From: Lentisphaerae bacterium ADurb.Bin082
Lineage (GTDB): Bacteria; Verrucomicrobiota; Lentisphaeria; Oligosphaerales; Oligosphaeraceae
Length of the DNA: 39,290 bases
Assembly (NCBI GenBank): GCA_002070945.1
Contig: MWEG01000079.1
Location: 1-39,290 of the forward strand
Reading direction: 5' to 3'
Shown: positions 30,651 to 38,501 of the stretch, one piece after another
Layout of the letters: every line of letters starts with the position of its first letter
Numbering within the stretch: position 1 is the stretch's first letter
Made by a program: the position numbers and the translations under genes
The notes under the pieces: model-generated
Database searches by the model: none
What the model saw: only the letters and a program-made list of their open reading frames with translations
Told to the model about the DNA's origin: nothing

Positions 30651-33600
30651 TTAGGGCTTGGCAGCCGCGAAGTCGATGTAGGCGATATTAGCGCCGCTGG
30701 CCTGGGAGATCAAGGTCAGGACATGGCGGCCAGCGGTCAGGCGTATATCAGCGATCACGGAGTCGCTGTCAGTGCGGTAATCGGGAAACTCATGCGGCGG
30801 GATGGCGAATTTCCCGGCGATGACGCCGTCTACCAACAGCAGGAAAGGCCGGAGGTTGCGCTGCGGCGTGCCATAGCGCAGCGTCGCCTGGTAGACGCCG
30901 TCCGCTTCCACCTCGACAGTGTACTTCAGCCACTCCCAGGCGGCAACGCCGCCAATCACGGTTGGGGTGGCGTCGACGTGTTCGCCAGGGCGGAACGTGC
31001 CGGTCTTGTCAGCGGTGTTTTCCGGAGTATTGTCGACGTAGGCCACTTGCGGGCCGCCCTCGTCGTAATGCGAGACCAGCAGCCGTCCTGGAATGACCTG
31101 GGGCTTGCCAAGGTAGGGCGTGCTGTCAGCCGTCGGCTGGATGAATTTCAGGACTGGGGTTGAGTGGGCGACTTGTCCGTTGGCATCTTGGACAAAGACG
31201 CTGTAGGCGTGCAGGGTCGGGCCGAATTCGAGGCGGGTGCCGGCGCGTCCAGGTGCGACGTAGCGGGTGGTGTCGTAATACTCCTTAGTCAGGAGCACTT
31301 CAAAGTCAAACGGCGGCTTGGTTTTATAGTCAAGGAGAAAGCCGCTGTCAAACAGATAGGCGGCCTGGATGGGTGCCTGGCTTTGCGGCGATGGCTCGGC
31401 CTTAGCGGAAAAGCGCAGCCTGGTTCCCTGCGGGAGCATGAAGTCCGGCTCTGACACCGAGGTCATCGTCACCTTGGGAACGTCTTGGCCGGGATATGCG
31501 TAGATGCGCACGTAGTCGATGCGGAAGTCTTCCGGGAAGTTGCCGAACGCCGGGTCGCCGCCGGATTTGCCGCAGCATCCGCTCAGGATAGCGCGCAGCG
31601 GGGACGCGCCAGCAGCATGGTGGATGGGGTCGAAAGTGACTGAATCGTAGGGGCTGTGGTTGGCGGTGCTGGCCAGCAGCTGCCCATCCAGGTAATAGGA
31701 GATTTCAAACGGTGTCCATTTGCAGGCGATGACATAGTAGTCGTCTATGCTGCCGGGCAGGGTGGAGTGGTAGTTCCAGCTTTTCAGCACGCCGCCGGCA
31801 AAGACGTGCAGGTTGTGGTCGAGAGTCCGTCGCGGCTCGCCGCCTGGCTCCTTGGAGCGCAAGTAGTAGTCCTCATAGATGTCAATTTCAAAGCCATCAT
31901 GGAATGGGTTGGACGGGCCGTGCGAACATAGCCAGAAGGCCGACCACCAGCCATGCTCGCGCCGGAAACGGATGCGCGCTTCAAAGTACCCGTACAGGAA
32001 TTCCTGGTGCGTGTAGATGCTGGCGCTGCGGACCGCTGTCTTCTTGTCATTCCAGTCAGCGGTGATGACTAATTTGCCATCCTCGAAATGGATGCGATCC
32101 TCCTGGCCTGGCCCGGAAAAGTACCACTTGTCTAGGTCCAGCTTGCCGTCGTTGAATTCGTCTGCAAACGCCAGTTTCCAGCCAGCTTGGACAGGGTCAA
32201 AGGTCTTGGCGCGCTCGAGCTGGAAGGGGACGTCCGGAAAGCCCTCGCCAGCGCCGGCCTGTCCGAGGATGAAGTTGTCAACGACGATCTGGGCAGGGCG
32301 ATTACCCGTGGCTTTGAGGGTGAGGCTCGCTTGCAGGCTCGCCGCATCCAAGAGCATGGCGGCCTGGCCGTTGATCACGGTTGAACTGCTGTCCGCCAAA
32401 CTGTTGATTGAGAGGACGACTTCTCCGCGTTGGTTGACAGCGACAATGCAGTCAGCCGGCAACCGCTGATAGGGCAATTCCTGCGCTGCTATGATTTCCT
32501 GGTCTTGCGCCAGGACGAGTCTGAGCAGGTCGCTGGCGGCCTGGTGTTCCAGGCGCATGGCTAATTGCCGGCCAGTGTCAGCAGTCAGGTTCATGGCGAA
32601 ATTGGCGTCGGCTCGGGCTTCCGGAGTCTGGCCAAAGCCCTGGATGCGGATTGAGGCTGCCCAGAAGGCGTCGCTGCCCGGCCAAGTCCACGGCAATTCG
32701 GGCGGATTGATGGTGACAGTGTCAGCAGTCGTGTAGACGGCCTGACCCGTGATGGTGAGAAGACCGGGGGTCGGGTTGCCTTGGATAAGTTCCGGTGGGG
32801 CACTGCTGCGGCAGGAGAGTTTCTGACCGTTGAAGTCTTCGATCCAGGTGATGCGGTTGATTTTGAGGCTGGAACGGATGTTGCGCAAGTCATTGGGGCC
32901 GCCCAGCATGAAGATGGAGCTGGCAGCGCCAGTGACGACCCGTGCGGCCAGGATATTCTGCCCCTTCTGCAAGCGTGCGGTCACGACGTGGTTGTCAATG
33001 GCGTATGGGTGCTTGACATTGCCGTTATCCATGGTGTCGATGATTTTCTTGCCGTTCAGGTAGACCTCCATCCACCAGTCGGCAGCAGCGCCCAGGGTGT
33101 AGTCGCACTCAATCTGGCTGGTGATTTCACCAAATAGCCAGGCGCTTTTCTCCTTGCCAGGCCCGCCAACCAGCGGCGCTAAGTCTATGGCATGATTACG
33201 AAAAGCGACGGTCTGCCCAGCAACGCCGCCAAACTGCGCGGGAATAGCGAGAAGCTCAGCTGCGGCTGGCTGCAAAAAACGATCCACCGGCGCAAACACA
33301 GTCCATTCCCCAGGCAGGTTGAGGTTGCCGCGATAGGCGCCAGCGTCCTGCCAGATTTTGATTGAGGACAATTCGACTTCCATGCCTCTGCTGATAGAAA
33401 AGCAGCAGTTGAACGAGGCGGTTTCCCCAGTCGTGCCATTCGCTAACCCGATGGTGACGACGTGGCTCTGCCATTCCGACTGCAAGTTGACCGGATGAGA
33501 CGCCGAGGTTTGATTCCATTCGCCGCGATCGGTGTAATAGTACAATCCGACCCCAAGTTGGCCAACCCCGCGGGCGCGAAATTGAATGCGCAGACGGTCG

Positions 33601-33881
33601 CCAGACTTGCCTGGGAATCGCTTGACGGTGCGAAGGCAGGCGCCATATTCTGCGGTTGCCTCAGATATCTTGACAGCATTGGCGCCCTGGTCGGCTTGCG
33701 GTATTACGACCAGGTTCGCAAACGGCTGGAAGCCTCCCCATTCATGCAAGACCCATTCCGTGAGCTTGCCGTCCGCATTCAACCGCGAAAAATCACCGTC
33801 AATCGCCAATTCATCGCCCGACAACATGCTGGCAACACCCAAAAAGCCCAGCCAGAACCAAAAACAGAGTCGTGTTCTCAT
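30651..33881 (-). CDS. Secreted GH16 family glycoside hydrolase with carbohydrate-binding domains
   Basis: A 1076-residue exported protein: signal peptide (CFWFWLGFLGVASMLSGDE), an N-terminal CBM4/9-like jelly roll (about 22-180, IDGDFSRLNADGKLTEW), and further beta-domains to about 555. A GH16 catalytic domain follows (about 565-795), then a beta-domain and a C-terminal CBM35/6-like domain (about 970-1073). The catalytic signature is FEIDIYED, with nucleophile E665, D667 and acid/base E670. GH16 enzymes hydrolyse beta-1,3/1,4-glucans or sulfated galactans such as laminarin, agar or carrageenan; the exact substrate cannot be decided here. AAAGGGA precedes the ATG at 33881. The adjacent sugar kinase on the same strand suggests polysaccharide use. 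Confidence 0.9.
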   Translation of the reverse strand: MRTRLCFWFWLGFLGVASMLSGDELAIDGDFSRLNADGKLTEWVLHEWGGFQPFANLVVIPQADQGANAVKISEATAEYGACLRTVKRFPGKSGDRLRIQFRARGVGQLGVGLYYYTDRGEWNQTSASHPVNLQSEWQSHVVTIGLANGTTGETASFNCCFSISRGMEVELSSIKIWQDAGAYRGNLNLPGEWTVFAPVDRFLQPAAAELLAIPAQFGGVAGQTVAFRNHAIDLAPLVGGPGKEKSAWLFGEITSQIECDYTLGAAADWWMEVYLNGKKIIDTMDNGNVKHPYAIDNHVVTARLQKGQNILAARVVTGAASSIFMLGGPNDLRNIRSSLKINRITWIEDFNGQKLSCRSSAPPELIQGNPTPGLLTITGQAVYTTADTVTINPPELPWTWPGSDAFWAASIRIQGFGQTPEARADANFAMNLTADTGRQLAMRLEHQAASDLLRLVLAQDQEIIAAQELPYQRLPADCIVAVNQRGEVVLSINSLADSSSTVINGQAAMLLDAASLQASLTLKATGNRPAQIVVDNFILGQAGAGEGFPDVPFQLERAKTFDPVQAGWKLAFADEFNDGKLDLDKWYFSGPGQEDRIHFEDGKLVITADWNDKKTAVRSASIYTHQEFLYGYFEARIRFRREHGWWSAFWLCSHGPSNPFHDGFEIDIYEDYYLRSKEPGGEPRRTLDHNLHVFAGGVLKSWNYHSTLPGSIDDYYVIACKWTPFEISYYLDGQLLASTANHSPYDSVTFDPIHHAAGASPLRAILSGCCGKSGGDPAFGNFPEDFRIDYVRIYAYPGQDVPKVTMTSVSEPDFMLPQGTRLRFSAKAEPSPQSQAPIQAAYLFDSGFLLDYKTKPPFDFEVLLTKEYYDTTRYVAPGRAGTRLEFGPTLHAYSVFVQDANGQVAHSTPVLKFIQPTADSTPYLGKPQVIPGRLLVSHYDEGGPQVAYVDNTPENTADKTGTFRPGEHVDATPTVIGGVAAWEWLKYTVEVEADGVYQATLRYGTPQRNLRPFLLLVDGVIAGKFAIPPHEFPDYRTDSDSVIADIRLTAGRHVLTLISQASGANIAYIDFAAAKP

Positions 33882-33974
33882 CTTTGTCCCTTTGCCTTAT
33901 TGTCTATTGAATGGACAGTGTCTGGAGACTGCCGGATGTAGTATACAATCCGTGCGTCCCGTATGGTCACAACA

Positions 33975-34020
33975 TAAAAGCCCAGGGCAAGCGGCCCATT
34001 GGGACGCGCCGCCCTGGGCT
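33975..34020 (-). terminator. Probable terminator after the sugar kinase gene
   Basis: Arms AGCCCAGGGC (33979-33988) and GCCCTGGGCT (34011-34020) form a perfect ten-base stem; the minus strand continues TTTTATGTTG. It lies between the PfkB gene and the GH16 start. The long 22-base loop reduces certainty. Confidence 0.6.
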
Positions 34021-34114
34021 GGGTAAGGCGGAATAACTTTGGAAGATAAGTCGTCTGGCTGGGATATGGGCTATTGCCGTTTCTCGCAGCCAGCTTGCGT
34101 TCATTTCCTTCCCG

Positions 34115-34142
34115 TGCCCCGTGGTAGCGAACCCACGGGGCA
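34115..34142. repeat. GC-rich hairpin just after the sugar kinase stop
   Basis: TGCCCCGTGG and CCACGGGGCA arms, ten bases and perfect, with an eight-base loop, 21 bases past the kinase stop. No T-run follows. It resembles the GTGCCCC/GGGGCAC hairpin at 20017-20033 and may belong to the same dispersed family. Confidence 0.6.
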
Positions 34143-34163
34143 GGGCAGGGTGTGGATTCGCGA

Positions 34164-35243
34164 TTAGCGTTTGACGCGGGCGTTTCCTTTCCAGATGCTC
34201 CAGACCTGGTCTTCGTCGATGGGCTGAGCATAGTCGGTCAGATGGGTGGTGGCCAGAGCGCCGGTCGCCCAGGCGAACTGAATCCATTTCTCCGGTTCCC
34301 AGCCGCGCAGGATGCTATAGAGGAAGCCGCCGACAAAGCCGTCGCCGCCGCCGATGCGGTCCAGAACCGTGATTTCACGCGGCTCTACGACGTGCCAGGT
34401 GTTGTTGACATTGGCAATGGCGCCCCACAGATGGCTGTTGGTGCTGATGACCTGACGAAGCGTGTTGGCAAAGGCGTATGCATTAGGATAGGCCGCCTTG
34501 ACGCGGGTGACCATTTCCTTGAAGTTATCAATCTGGTTGGTGATGTCTTTGCCGCCGGCTTCCGGCCCCTTGATGTTCAGGCAGAGCTGGAAATCTTCCT
34601 CGTTGCCAATCAGAATATCGGTTATGCTGGCGATTTCAGCGAAGATTTCGGCCAGTTCTTGTTCGCGGTTTTTCCAGAAGGAGGCGCGGTAGTTGAGGTC
34701 AAAGGAGATTTTGGTGCCGTACTTTTTAGCGGCGCGGGCCAGTTCCAGGCAGAAGCGGCTGCTTTCCGGGGAGAGAGCGCCGACCAGTCCGGAGAGATGG
34801 ACAACTTGCACGCCTTCTTTGCCGAAGATGCGGTCCAGGTCGAAGTACTTGACATCCAGGAGGCGGCCGACTTCGCCGGCGCGGTCATTCTGCACGCGCG
34901 GGCCGCGGGTGCCGTAGCCGCTGTCGGCCAGGTTGAACTGGTGCCGGTATCCCCAGGGGCCGCCCTGTTCGATTTCCGGGCCTTCGTAAGCTATATGGCG
35001 GCTGGCGAGATTGTCCTTGATCATCCGGGCGATCGGGCTGTCTTTCACAAACGCGGTCAGAACCTTGACTGGCAAGCCGAGATAGGAAGCGATGCTGGCC
35101 ACGTTAGTCTCGGCACTGGTAACCTGCATCTGGAACATAGTGCTGCAATGGAAGGGCTGTGCGTCAACAGGCGTCAGACGAATGCCCATGCTGGTCGGCA
35201 CTAACAACGAATAAGCGGCATCACTTCGCAGTTGCAATGACAT
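34164..35243 (-). CDS. PfkB-family sugar kinase, 2-keto-3-deoxygluconate kinase-like
   Basis: A 359-residue ribokinase-fold enzyme. The C-terminal signature is LDRIGGGDGFVGGFLYSILR, with the catalytic base D301, where most relatives have DTxGAGD. The N-terminal half contains SAETNVASIASYLG, which binds the sugar, and NVASIASYLGLPVKVLTAF. Mid-protein features are VHLSGLVGALSP, ISFDLNYRASFW and ILIGNEEDFQLCL. The DLNYR and the GGGDGF variants are typical of KdgK-like kinases that phosphorylate 2-keto-3-deoxygluconate from uronic acids, but fructose or tagatose kinases are not excluded. AAAGGG lies upstream of the ATG at 35243. An upstream palindrome suggests sugar-responsive control. Confidence 0.85.
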   Translation of the reverse strand: MSLQLRSDAAYSLLVPTSMGIRLTPVDAQPFHCSTMFQMQVTSAETNVASIASYLGLPVKVLTAFVKDSPIARMIKDNLASRHIAYEGPEIEQGGPWGYRHQFNLADSGYGTRGPRVQNDRAGEVGRLLDVKYFDLDRIFGKEGVQVVHLSGLVGALSPESSRFCLELARAAKKYGTKISFDLNYRASFWKNREQELAEIFAEIASITDILIGNEEDFQLCLNIKGPEAGGKDITNQIDNFKEMVTRVKAAYPNAYAFANTLRQVISTNSHLWGAIANVNNTWHVVEPREITVLDRIGGGDGFVGGFLYSILRGWEPEKWIQFAWATGALATTHLTDYAQPIDEDQVWSIWKGNARVKR

Positions 35244-35287
35244 GTTTTTTCCCTTTGCTTAGTTAAGTGGGTGAACGACAAGCGCGT

Positions 35288-35310
35288 AACGTTCAAACAA
35301 CAAGAACGTT
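35288..35310. promoter_or_regulatory. Palindromic candidate operator of the sugar kinase gene
   Basis: AACGTTC and GAACGTT arms flank a nine-base spacer, 45 bases upstream of the kinase ATG and about 38 bases downstream of the candidate -10 box, a normal place for a roadblock-type repressor. No regulator gene is adjacent. Confidence 0.45.
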
Positions 35311-35347
35311 CCGGCTTGCTTGAAGACGACACGGAACCATAATTCAT

Positions 35348-35356
35348 AATATAACA
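35348..35356 (-). promoter_or_regulatory. Possible extended -10 promoter of the sugar kinase gene
   Basis: On the minus strand TGTTATATT fits TGn-TATATT. A TTGGCA lies further upstream but at 22 bases is too far to pair well. The rest of 35357-35490 shows no gene. Confidence 0.4.
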
Positions 35357-35490
35357 GCAGAAACCATAACGTCCATGCCAAAGTGGAAAACGGTTCGGGG
35401 AAGGGGAGTGAGTAGAGGTTTGGGTTGCAATATGGCTCAAGGTGTAATCGAAAGAGCGCACCGCTGCCTGCAAACAGTGAGAAACGGCGG

Positions 35491-35525
35491 TTGACATGTC
35501 AGCTTCACAGTGTTATTCTATAACA
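35491..35525 (+). promoter_or_regulatory. Strong promoter with overlapping palindrome, upstream of the decayed operon
   Basis: TTGACA (35491-35496) and TATTCT (35514-35519) are spaced by 17 bases. The -35 lies within the perfect palindrome TGACATGTCA (35492-35501), and the -10 lies within TGTTAT-TCT-ATAACA (35511-35525). Such symmetry over the promoter is what an autoregulating XRE repressor would bind; a broken XRE gene follows at 35576. Confidence 0.65.
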
Positions 35526-35575
35526 TTATTCATATATCCGTAACATTTATCCTGGGTCTCAAAAGGGACAGAAGC

Positions 35576-35671
35576 ATGAGCAAAACCAAAGACTAGGGCG
35601 ACCTCGTGCGAACAGTTCGTGCCGGGCTCGGAATGCCCCAAGAGCAGTTTGCCTCAAGAGTAGGACACTGA
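35576..35671 (+). pseudogene. Remnant of an XRE-type helix-turn-helix regulator
   Basis: ATG 35576 after AAAAGGGA opens a frame that meets an in-frame TAG at codon 7 and then reads GDLVRTVRAGLGMPQEQFAS and RVGH before TGA. The pattern (V-R-x-G-L-G-M-x-Q-E-Q-F-A-x-R-x-G) is the first two helices of an XRE/Cro-type DNA-binding domain. The recognition helix and the rest of the protein are absent. The gene carries both a nonsense codon and a 3' deletion, so it is dead unless TAG is suppressed. Its palindromic promoter survives. Confidence 0.7.
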
Positions 35672-35734
35672 TGAACCCAGCATCGAAAACGACGGAGGCA
35701 TCGGGTCTGGATGCATCCGTCCGAGGATCAGCTG

Positions 35735-36316
35735 ATGTTTGACATTCATACCATCAAGGATATCGGGTTCCTCCGCGAAAGTTGCGAACTCGAATGCAAA
35801 AAGGCAGGCGGACGTGACGGCCGAGGAGCAGTTCCAGAATCGTTTTGGGAAACCTATTCTGCCATGGCCAATACTGACGGCGGCAGCTCCCCAGATTTGG
35901 CTGCGAGCTCCCCAGATTTGGCTGCGAGCTCCCCACTTAACGGCGGCAGCTCCCCACTTAACGGCGGCAGCTCCCCACTTAACGGCGGCAGCTCCCCACT
36001 TAACGGCGGCAGTTCCCCATACAAGAAGGCGGAACTCCTTCGCGACAGCCAGGGGCGATTGATATCAGATTATCACCGGGAACCTTTGCGTTCGGTGATC
36101 ATGGAGATTTGCTGTGGACAGTATGTGACACTTGGCGCATTGGCGGCATTGGTGAATCGAAAGCCAAAGCCGTTGCAGGCGCAGTATCTATCTCCAATGG
36201 TCAAGGAAAAACAACTCAAGCTGGCATTTCCCGCCACGCCCAATGATCCGCGACAGGCATATATCACTGCGTCGACAATGCCTGATGCTCTGGGAAAGGA
36301 GGAGCAATCGGGATGA
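35735..36316 (+). CDS. AlbA_2/Schlafen-type DNA-binding protein with internal deletion
   Basis: The 193-residue frame starts with the AlbA_2 signature of RecG-related regulators: FLRESCELECKKAGGRDG and PESFWETYSAMANTDGG. In full-length relatives NTDGG is followed by the rest of AlbA_2 and an ATPase-like C-terminal region of several hundred residues. Here it passes straight into seven copies of a seven-residue repeat (SSPDLAA, SSPLNGG) and then a winged-helix-like tail (VTLGALAALVNRKPKPLQAQ, YLSPMVKEKQLKLAF). So the middle, probably 300-400 residues, appears deleted in frame. ATG 35735 follows GAGGA; the upstream ATG at 35711 lacks one. The stop overlaps the next ATG as ATGA. Whether the short product works is unknown. 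Confidence 0.75.
   Translation: MFDIHTIKDIGFLRESCELECKKAGGRDGRGAVPESFWETYSAMANTDGGSSPDLAASSPDLAASSPLNGGSSPLNGGSSPLNGGSSPLNGGSSPYKKAELLRDSQGRLISDYHREPLRSVIMEICCGQYVTLGALAALVNRKPKPLQAQYLSPMVKEKQLKLAFPATPNDPRQAYITASTMPDALGKEEQSG
35885..36019 (+). repeat. 21-base coding tandem repeat in the AlbA_2 gene
   Basis: Six 21-base units and a partial seventh: two begin AGCTCCCCAGATTTGGCTG and four AGCTCCCCACTTAACGGCG. They encode seven-residue repeats. The four central copies are identical at the DNA level, which points to recent slippage. Confidence 0.92.
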
Positions 36317-36582
36317 CCTTTTTTCCCGGTCAGCGCGTGGTTCACGCCCAATTTGGCGAGGGCGTGATTGTCGCCGTATTCCCGGATGGTCGCGCCCAGG
36401 TCTTTTTCCCTTCTGGCGAGTGCCGGGTCTTGGTAGATTCGCTCCGTTTGGCTCAAAGCCGTGAAGAGGCGATCATCGGCAACGTCGTCGGGTCGCCGGA
36501 ATGCTTGCGCGACGCTTGGCTGCATGTCGAGGCGCATGCTCTGCCGTTGCTGGACAATGCTGCGGCCTTATCGCTTGCATGA
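36313..36582 (+). CDS. N-terminal fragment of an SNF2-type helicase
   Basis: An 89-residue frame with a Tudor/CarD-like start (FFPGQRVVHAQFGEGVIVAV, then VFFPSGECRVLVDSL) and ending CLRDAWLHVEAHALPLLDNA before the stop. This matches the N-terminal lead-in of long SNF2-type helicases in defence-linked operons, in which the segment ending in Leu-Glu-Asn-Ala is followed directly by the ATP-binding domain. Here translation stops instead. AAGGAGG precedes the ATG at 36313, which overlaps the AlbA_2 stop. It may be a fragment of one broken gene shared with the next entry, or now a separate small protein. Confidence 0.65.
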   Translation: MTFFPGQRVVHAQFGEGVIVAVFPDGRAQVFFPSGECRVLVDSLRLAQSREEAIIGNVVGSPECLRDAWLHVEAHALPLLDNAAALSLA

Positions 36583-38120
36583 ACGATGCCAAGCGTCTGA
36601 TTCATGAGCAGGCCGGCATCCCGGACGACGCGATCGGCAAAGGCGAGGTGGACCGCATTTTGGCCGACCTGAAGCTGCGACTAATCAAGAAGCTGGATGA
36701 GGATGAATTGGCGGCGGTCGCGTCGTCGGAGAGCGGTGAAGCGGTCACCGCTGCCGGCGAGGAACTCGCTGCGGATGTGGTCAGCCTGGCCTTGCCTGAA
36801 GAACGTCATCGCATCGCCGCGCTGCTGGCGATCGCCCCGGCGCAGCAGGAGACGAAGATCGAGAAGCTGCTGCGTGGGCTGGGCGCCTTGTGGAAGCAGA
36901 CTCCCGGCGAGAAGATCGTCATCTTCGCCACTTGTCTGGCCACGGTGAACCTGCTGTCAAGGGAGATTGAGAATGCGTATCCCGGCCAGGGCGTCGTCGT
37001 CCTGCGCGGCGGCGACCACGGCGCCAAGTTGGCGGCTGAGCGTCGGTTTAAGAGCAAGGACGGCCCGCGTGTGCTCGTGTACACCGCGGCTGGCCGCGAG
37101 GGCATCAACCTTCAATTTGCCCGCATTCTTTTCAACTTCGATTTGCCTTGGAATCCGATGGACCTGGAGCAGCGTATTGGTCGCATCCATCGCTATGGGC
37201 AGAAAGACACCGCCCAGGTCTACAATCTTGTCCTCGGCGACACGTTGGAAGGCCGCATCTTCCTGCTCCTGAACGATAAGCTGAAGGAGATCGCGACTGC
37301 CCTCGGCAAAGTGGACGAAAGCGGCAACGTCACTGAAGACCTGCGCACGCAGATTCTCGGACAGCTTTCCGACCGTCTGAGCTACGACGAGCTGTACCGC
37401 AATGCTCTGTCCGACCCGGAACTCAAGCGCACTCGCCAGGAACTTGAGGCCGCGCTGTCCAACGCCAACGAGGCGCGGAAGGTGGTATTCGAGCTGTTCC
37501 AGGACCTTGAGCGCTTCTCGCTGGATGACTACCGGCCGCTCTCCGACGTCGACGCCAGCAAATCCCGGATCGTTGATTTTCTGCGGATCGCCGTTCCAAT
37601 TGCTGGCGGCGCCTTCGAGGATGCGGGAACCGACTGTTATCATCTCAGGATGCCCGGCGACCTTGCGCCTCGCCATTGCACCCTGGATCGCGACTTGGCG
37701 CAGGAGGATGAGCGCATTGAATTGCTGGGAATCGACCATGCGGTCGTCAACCAGCTGTTTCAGGCTTTGTGCGAGATTCCGCCTTCTCGGATCGGCGCTG
37801 CCGTCCAAGTCGGCCTTGAACGCCCCAGTGTTCTCACCGTCTGGCAGGTGCAGGTCTACGGCAAGGGCGGCGAATCCGGGACTCACATCGTAGCGATAGC
37901 AGTCGACGTTTCCGGCAAACGCATCCCGTCTCTGGAAAGGCGTTACGGTGAATCCTTTCGAGCTAGGCCGTCGTCGCCAAGGATTTCTCCTGAAGCGTGC
38001 TCTATGCTTTTGCACGACGTGATTGAACCCACGCTCATGCGCGAGGTTCACCATCGCGGCCTTTCTTCTCCTGAAAGCGGCTATTCAACCAAGCTCATCG
38101 CCTGGCTGGAGGTGATGTGA
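36579..38120 (+). CDS. C-terminal half of an SNF2-type helicase, ATP-binding domain missing
   Basis: The 513-residue frame carries the RecA-like domain 2 of an SF2 helicase: KIVIFATCLATVNLL (motif IV region), YTAAGREGINLQ (motif V, about 170) and LEQRIGRIHRYGQKD (motif VI with arginine finger, about 195-210), followed by FNFDLPWNP-linked and long C-terminal accessory regions. No Walker A (GxGKT) or DExH box is present anywhere, so the N-terminal ATPase domain is lost and the product should not be a working helicase. The ATG at 36579 overlaps the previous stop as ATGA. Relatives are single proteins of about 950-1000 residues, which implies that roughly 350-450 residues are deleted. Confidence 0.78.
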   Translation: MNDAKRLIHEQAGIPDDAIGKGEVDRILADLKLRLIKKLDEDELAAVASSESGEAVTAAGEELAADVVSLALPEERHRIAALLAIAPAQQETKIEKLLRGLGALWKQTPGEKIVIFATCLATVNLLSREIENAYPGQGVVVLRGGDHGAKLAAERRFKSKDGPRVLVYTAAGREGINLQFARILFNFDLPWNPMDLEQRIGRIHRYGQKDTAQVYNLVLGDTLEGRIFLLLNDKLKEIATALGKVDESGNVTEDLRTQILGQLSDRLSYDELYRNALSDPELKRTRQELEAALSNANEARKVVFELFQDLERFSLDDYRPLSDVDASKSRIVDFLRIAVPIAGGAFEDAGTDCYHLRMPGDLAPRHCTLDRDLAQEDERIELLGIDHAVVNQLFQALCEIPPSRIGAAVQVGLERPSVLTVWQVQVYGKGGESGTHIVAIAVDVSGKRIPSLERRYGESFRARPSSPRISPEACSMLLHDVIEPTLMREVHHRGLSSPESGYSTKLIAWLEVM

Positions 38121-38338
38121 TGCATCCTGTCTACACTATCGGCTACTCCAATCATGAGCTTGAGACCTTCATCGGTCTCTTGCGCGCAAATCACATCACT
38201 GCGGTCGTGGATGTCCGTTCTCAGCCGAACAGCCGCCTTCCGCAGGTCAACCCGGAGCCGCTGCGCGCTGCGCTTAGGCGGCACGGGATTATGCTGCAAG
38301 CTGGCAGCCGCAGTGATCGAACTCTAGGAAGACTTTGA
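38120..38338 (+). CDS. Truncated DUF488 protein
   Basis: The 72-residue frame has the DUF488 start: YTIGYSNHELETFIGLLRAN, then HITAVVDVRSQPNSRLPQV and PEPLRAALRRHGI. Family members run to about 150-200 residues and continue with further conserved blocks that are missing here; the last dozen residues (AGSRSDRTLGRL) look unrelated. GGAGG precedes the ATG, which overlaps the helicase stop as TGATG. DUF488 genes are often neighbours of helicases and methylases in defence islands. The following 163 bases to the DUF4276 stop contain no supported gene. Confidence 0.72.
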   Translation: MHPVYTIGYSNHELETFIGLLRANHITAVVDVRSQPNSRLPQVNPEPLRAALRRHGIMLQAGSRSDRTLGRL

Positions 38339-38501
38339 AGTTGGCTGTCAAGGTAAGGCTCAAACACAAAGATGTGAAGAGGTTGTTAGCCCTGCCCAGG
38401 GAATCGCTGCGCCATGTCCGGATGCCATACGCCGTCCTGAAAAGAGGGTAATGTGCGAAATCTTGTAATAGAAAGTGCCTGCTTGAGAGCTTCAGAAAAT
38501 C

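Noticed and set aside
35885..36019. 21-base repeats as a DNA-binding or origin iteron array
   Set aside because: They are in frame within a coding region, encode a regular Ser-Ser-Pro linker, and have no replication gene or AT-rich region next to them.
38335..38450. 38-codon frame after the truncated DUF488 gene
   Set aside because: It starts at TTG without a clear ribosome site, matches no family I know, and could be residual sequence from the deletion.
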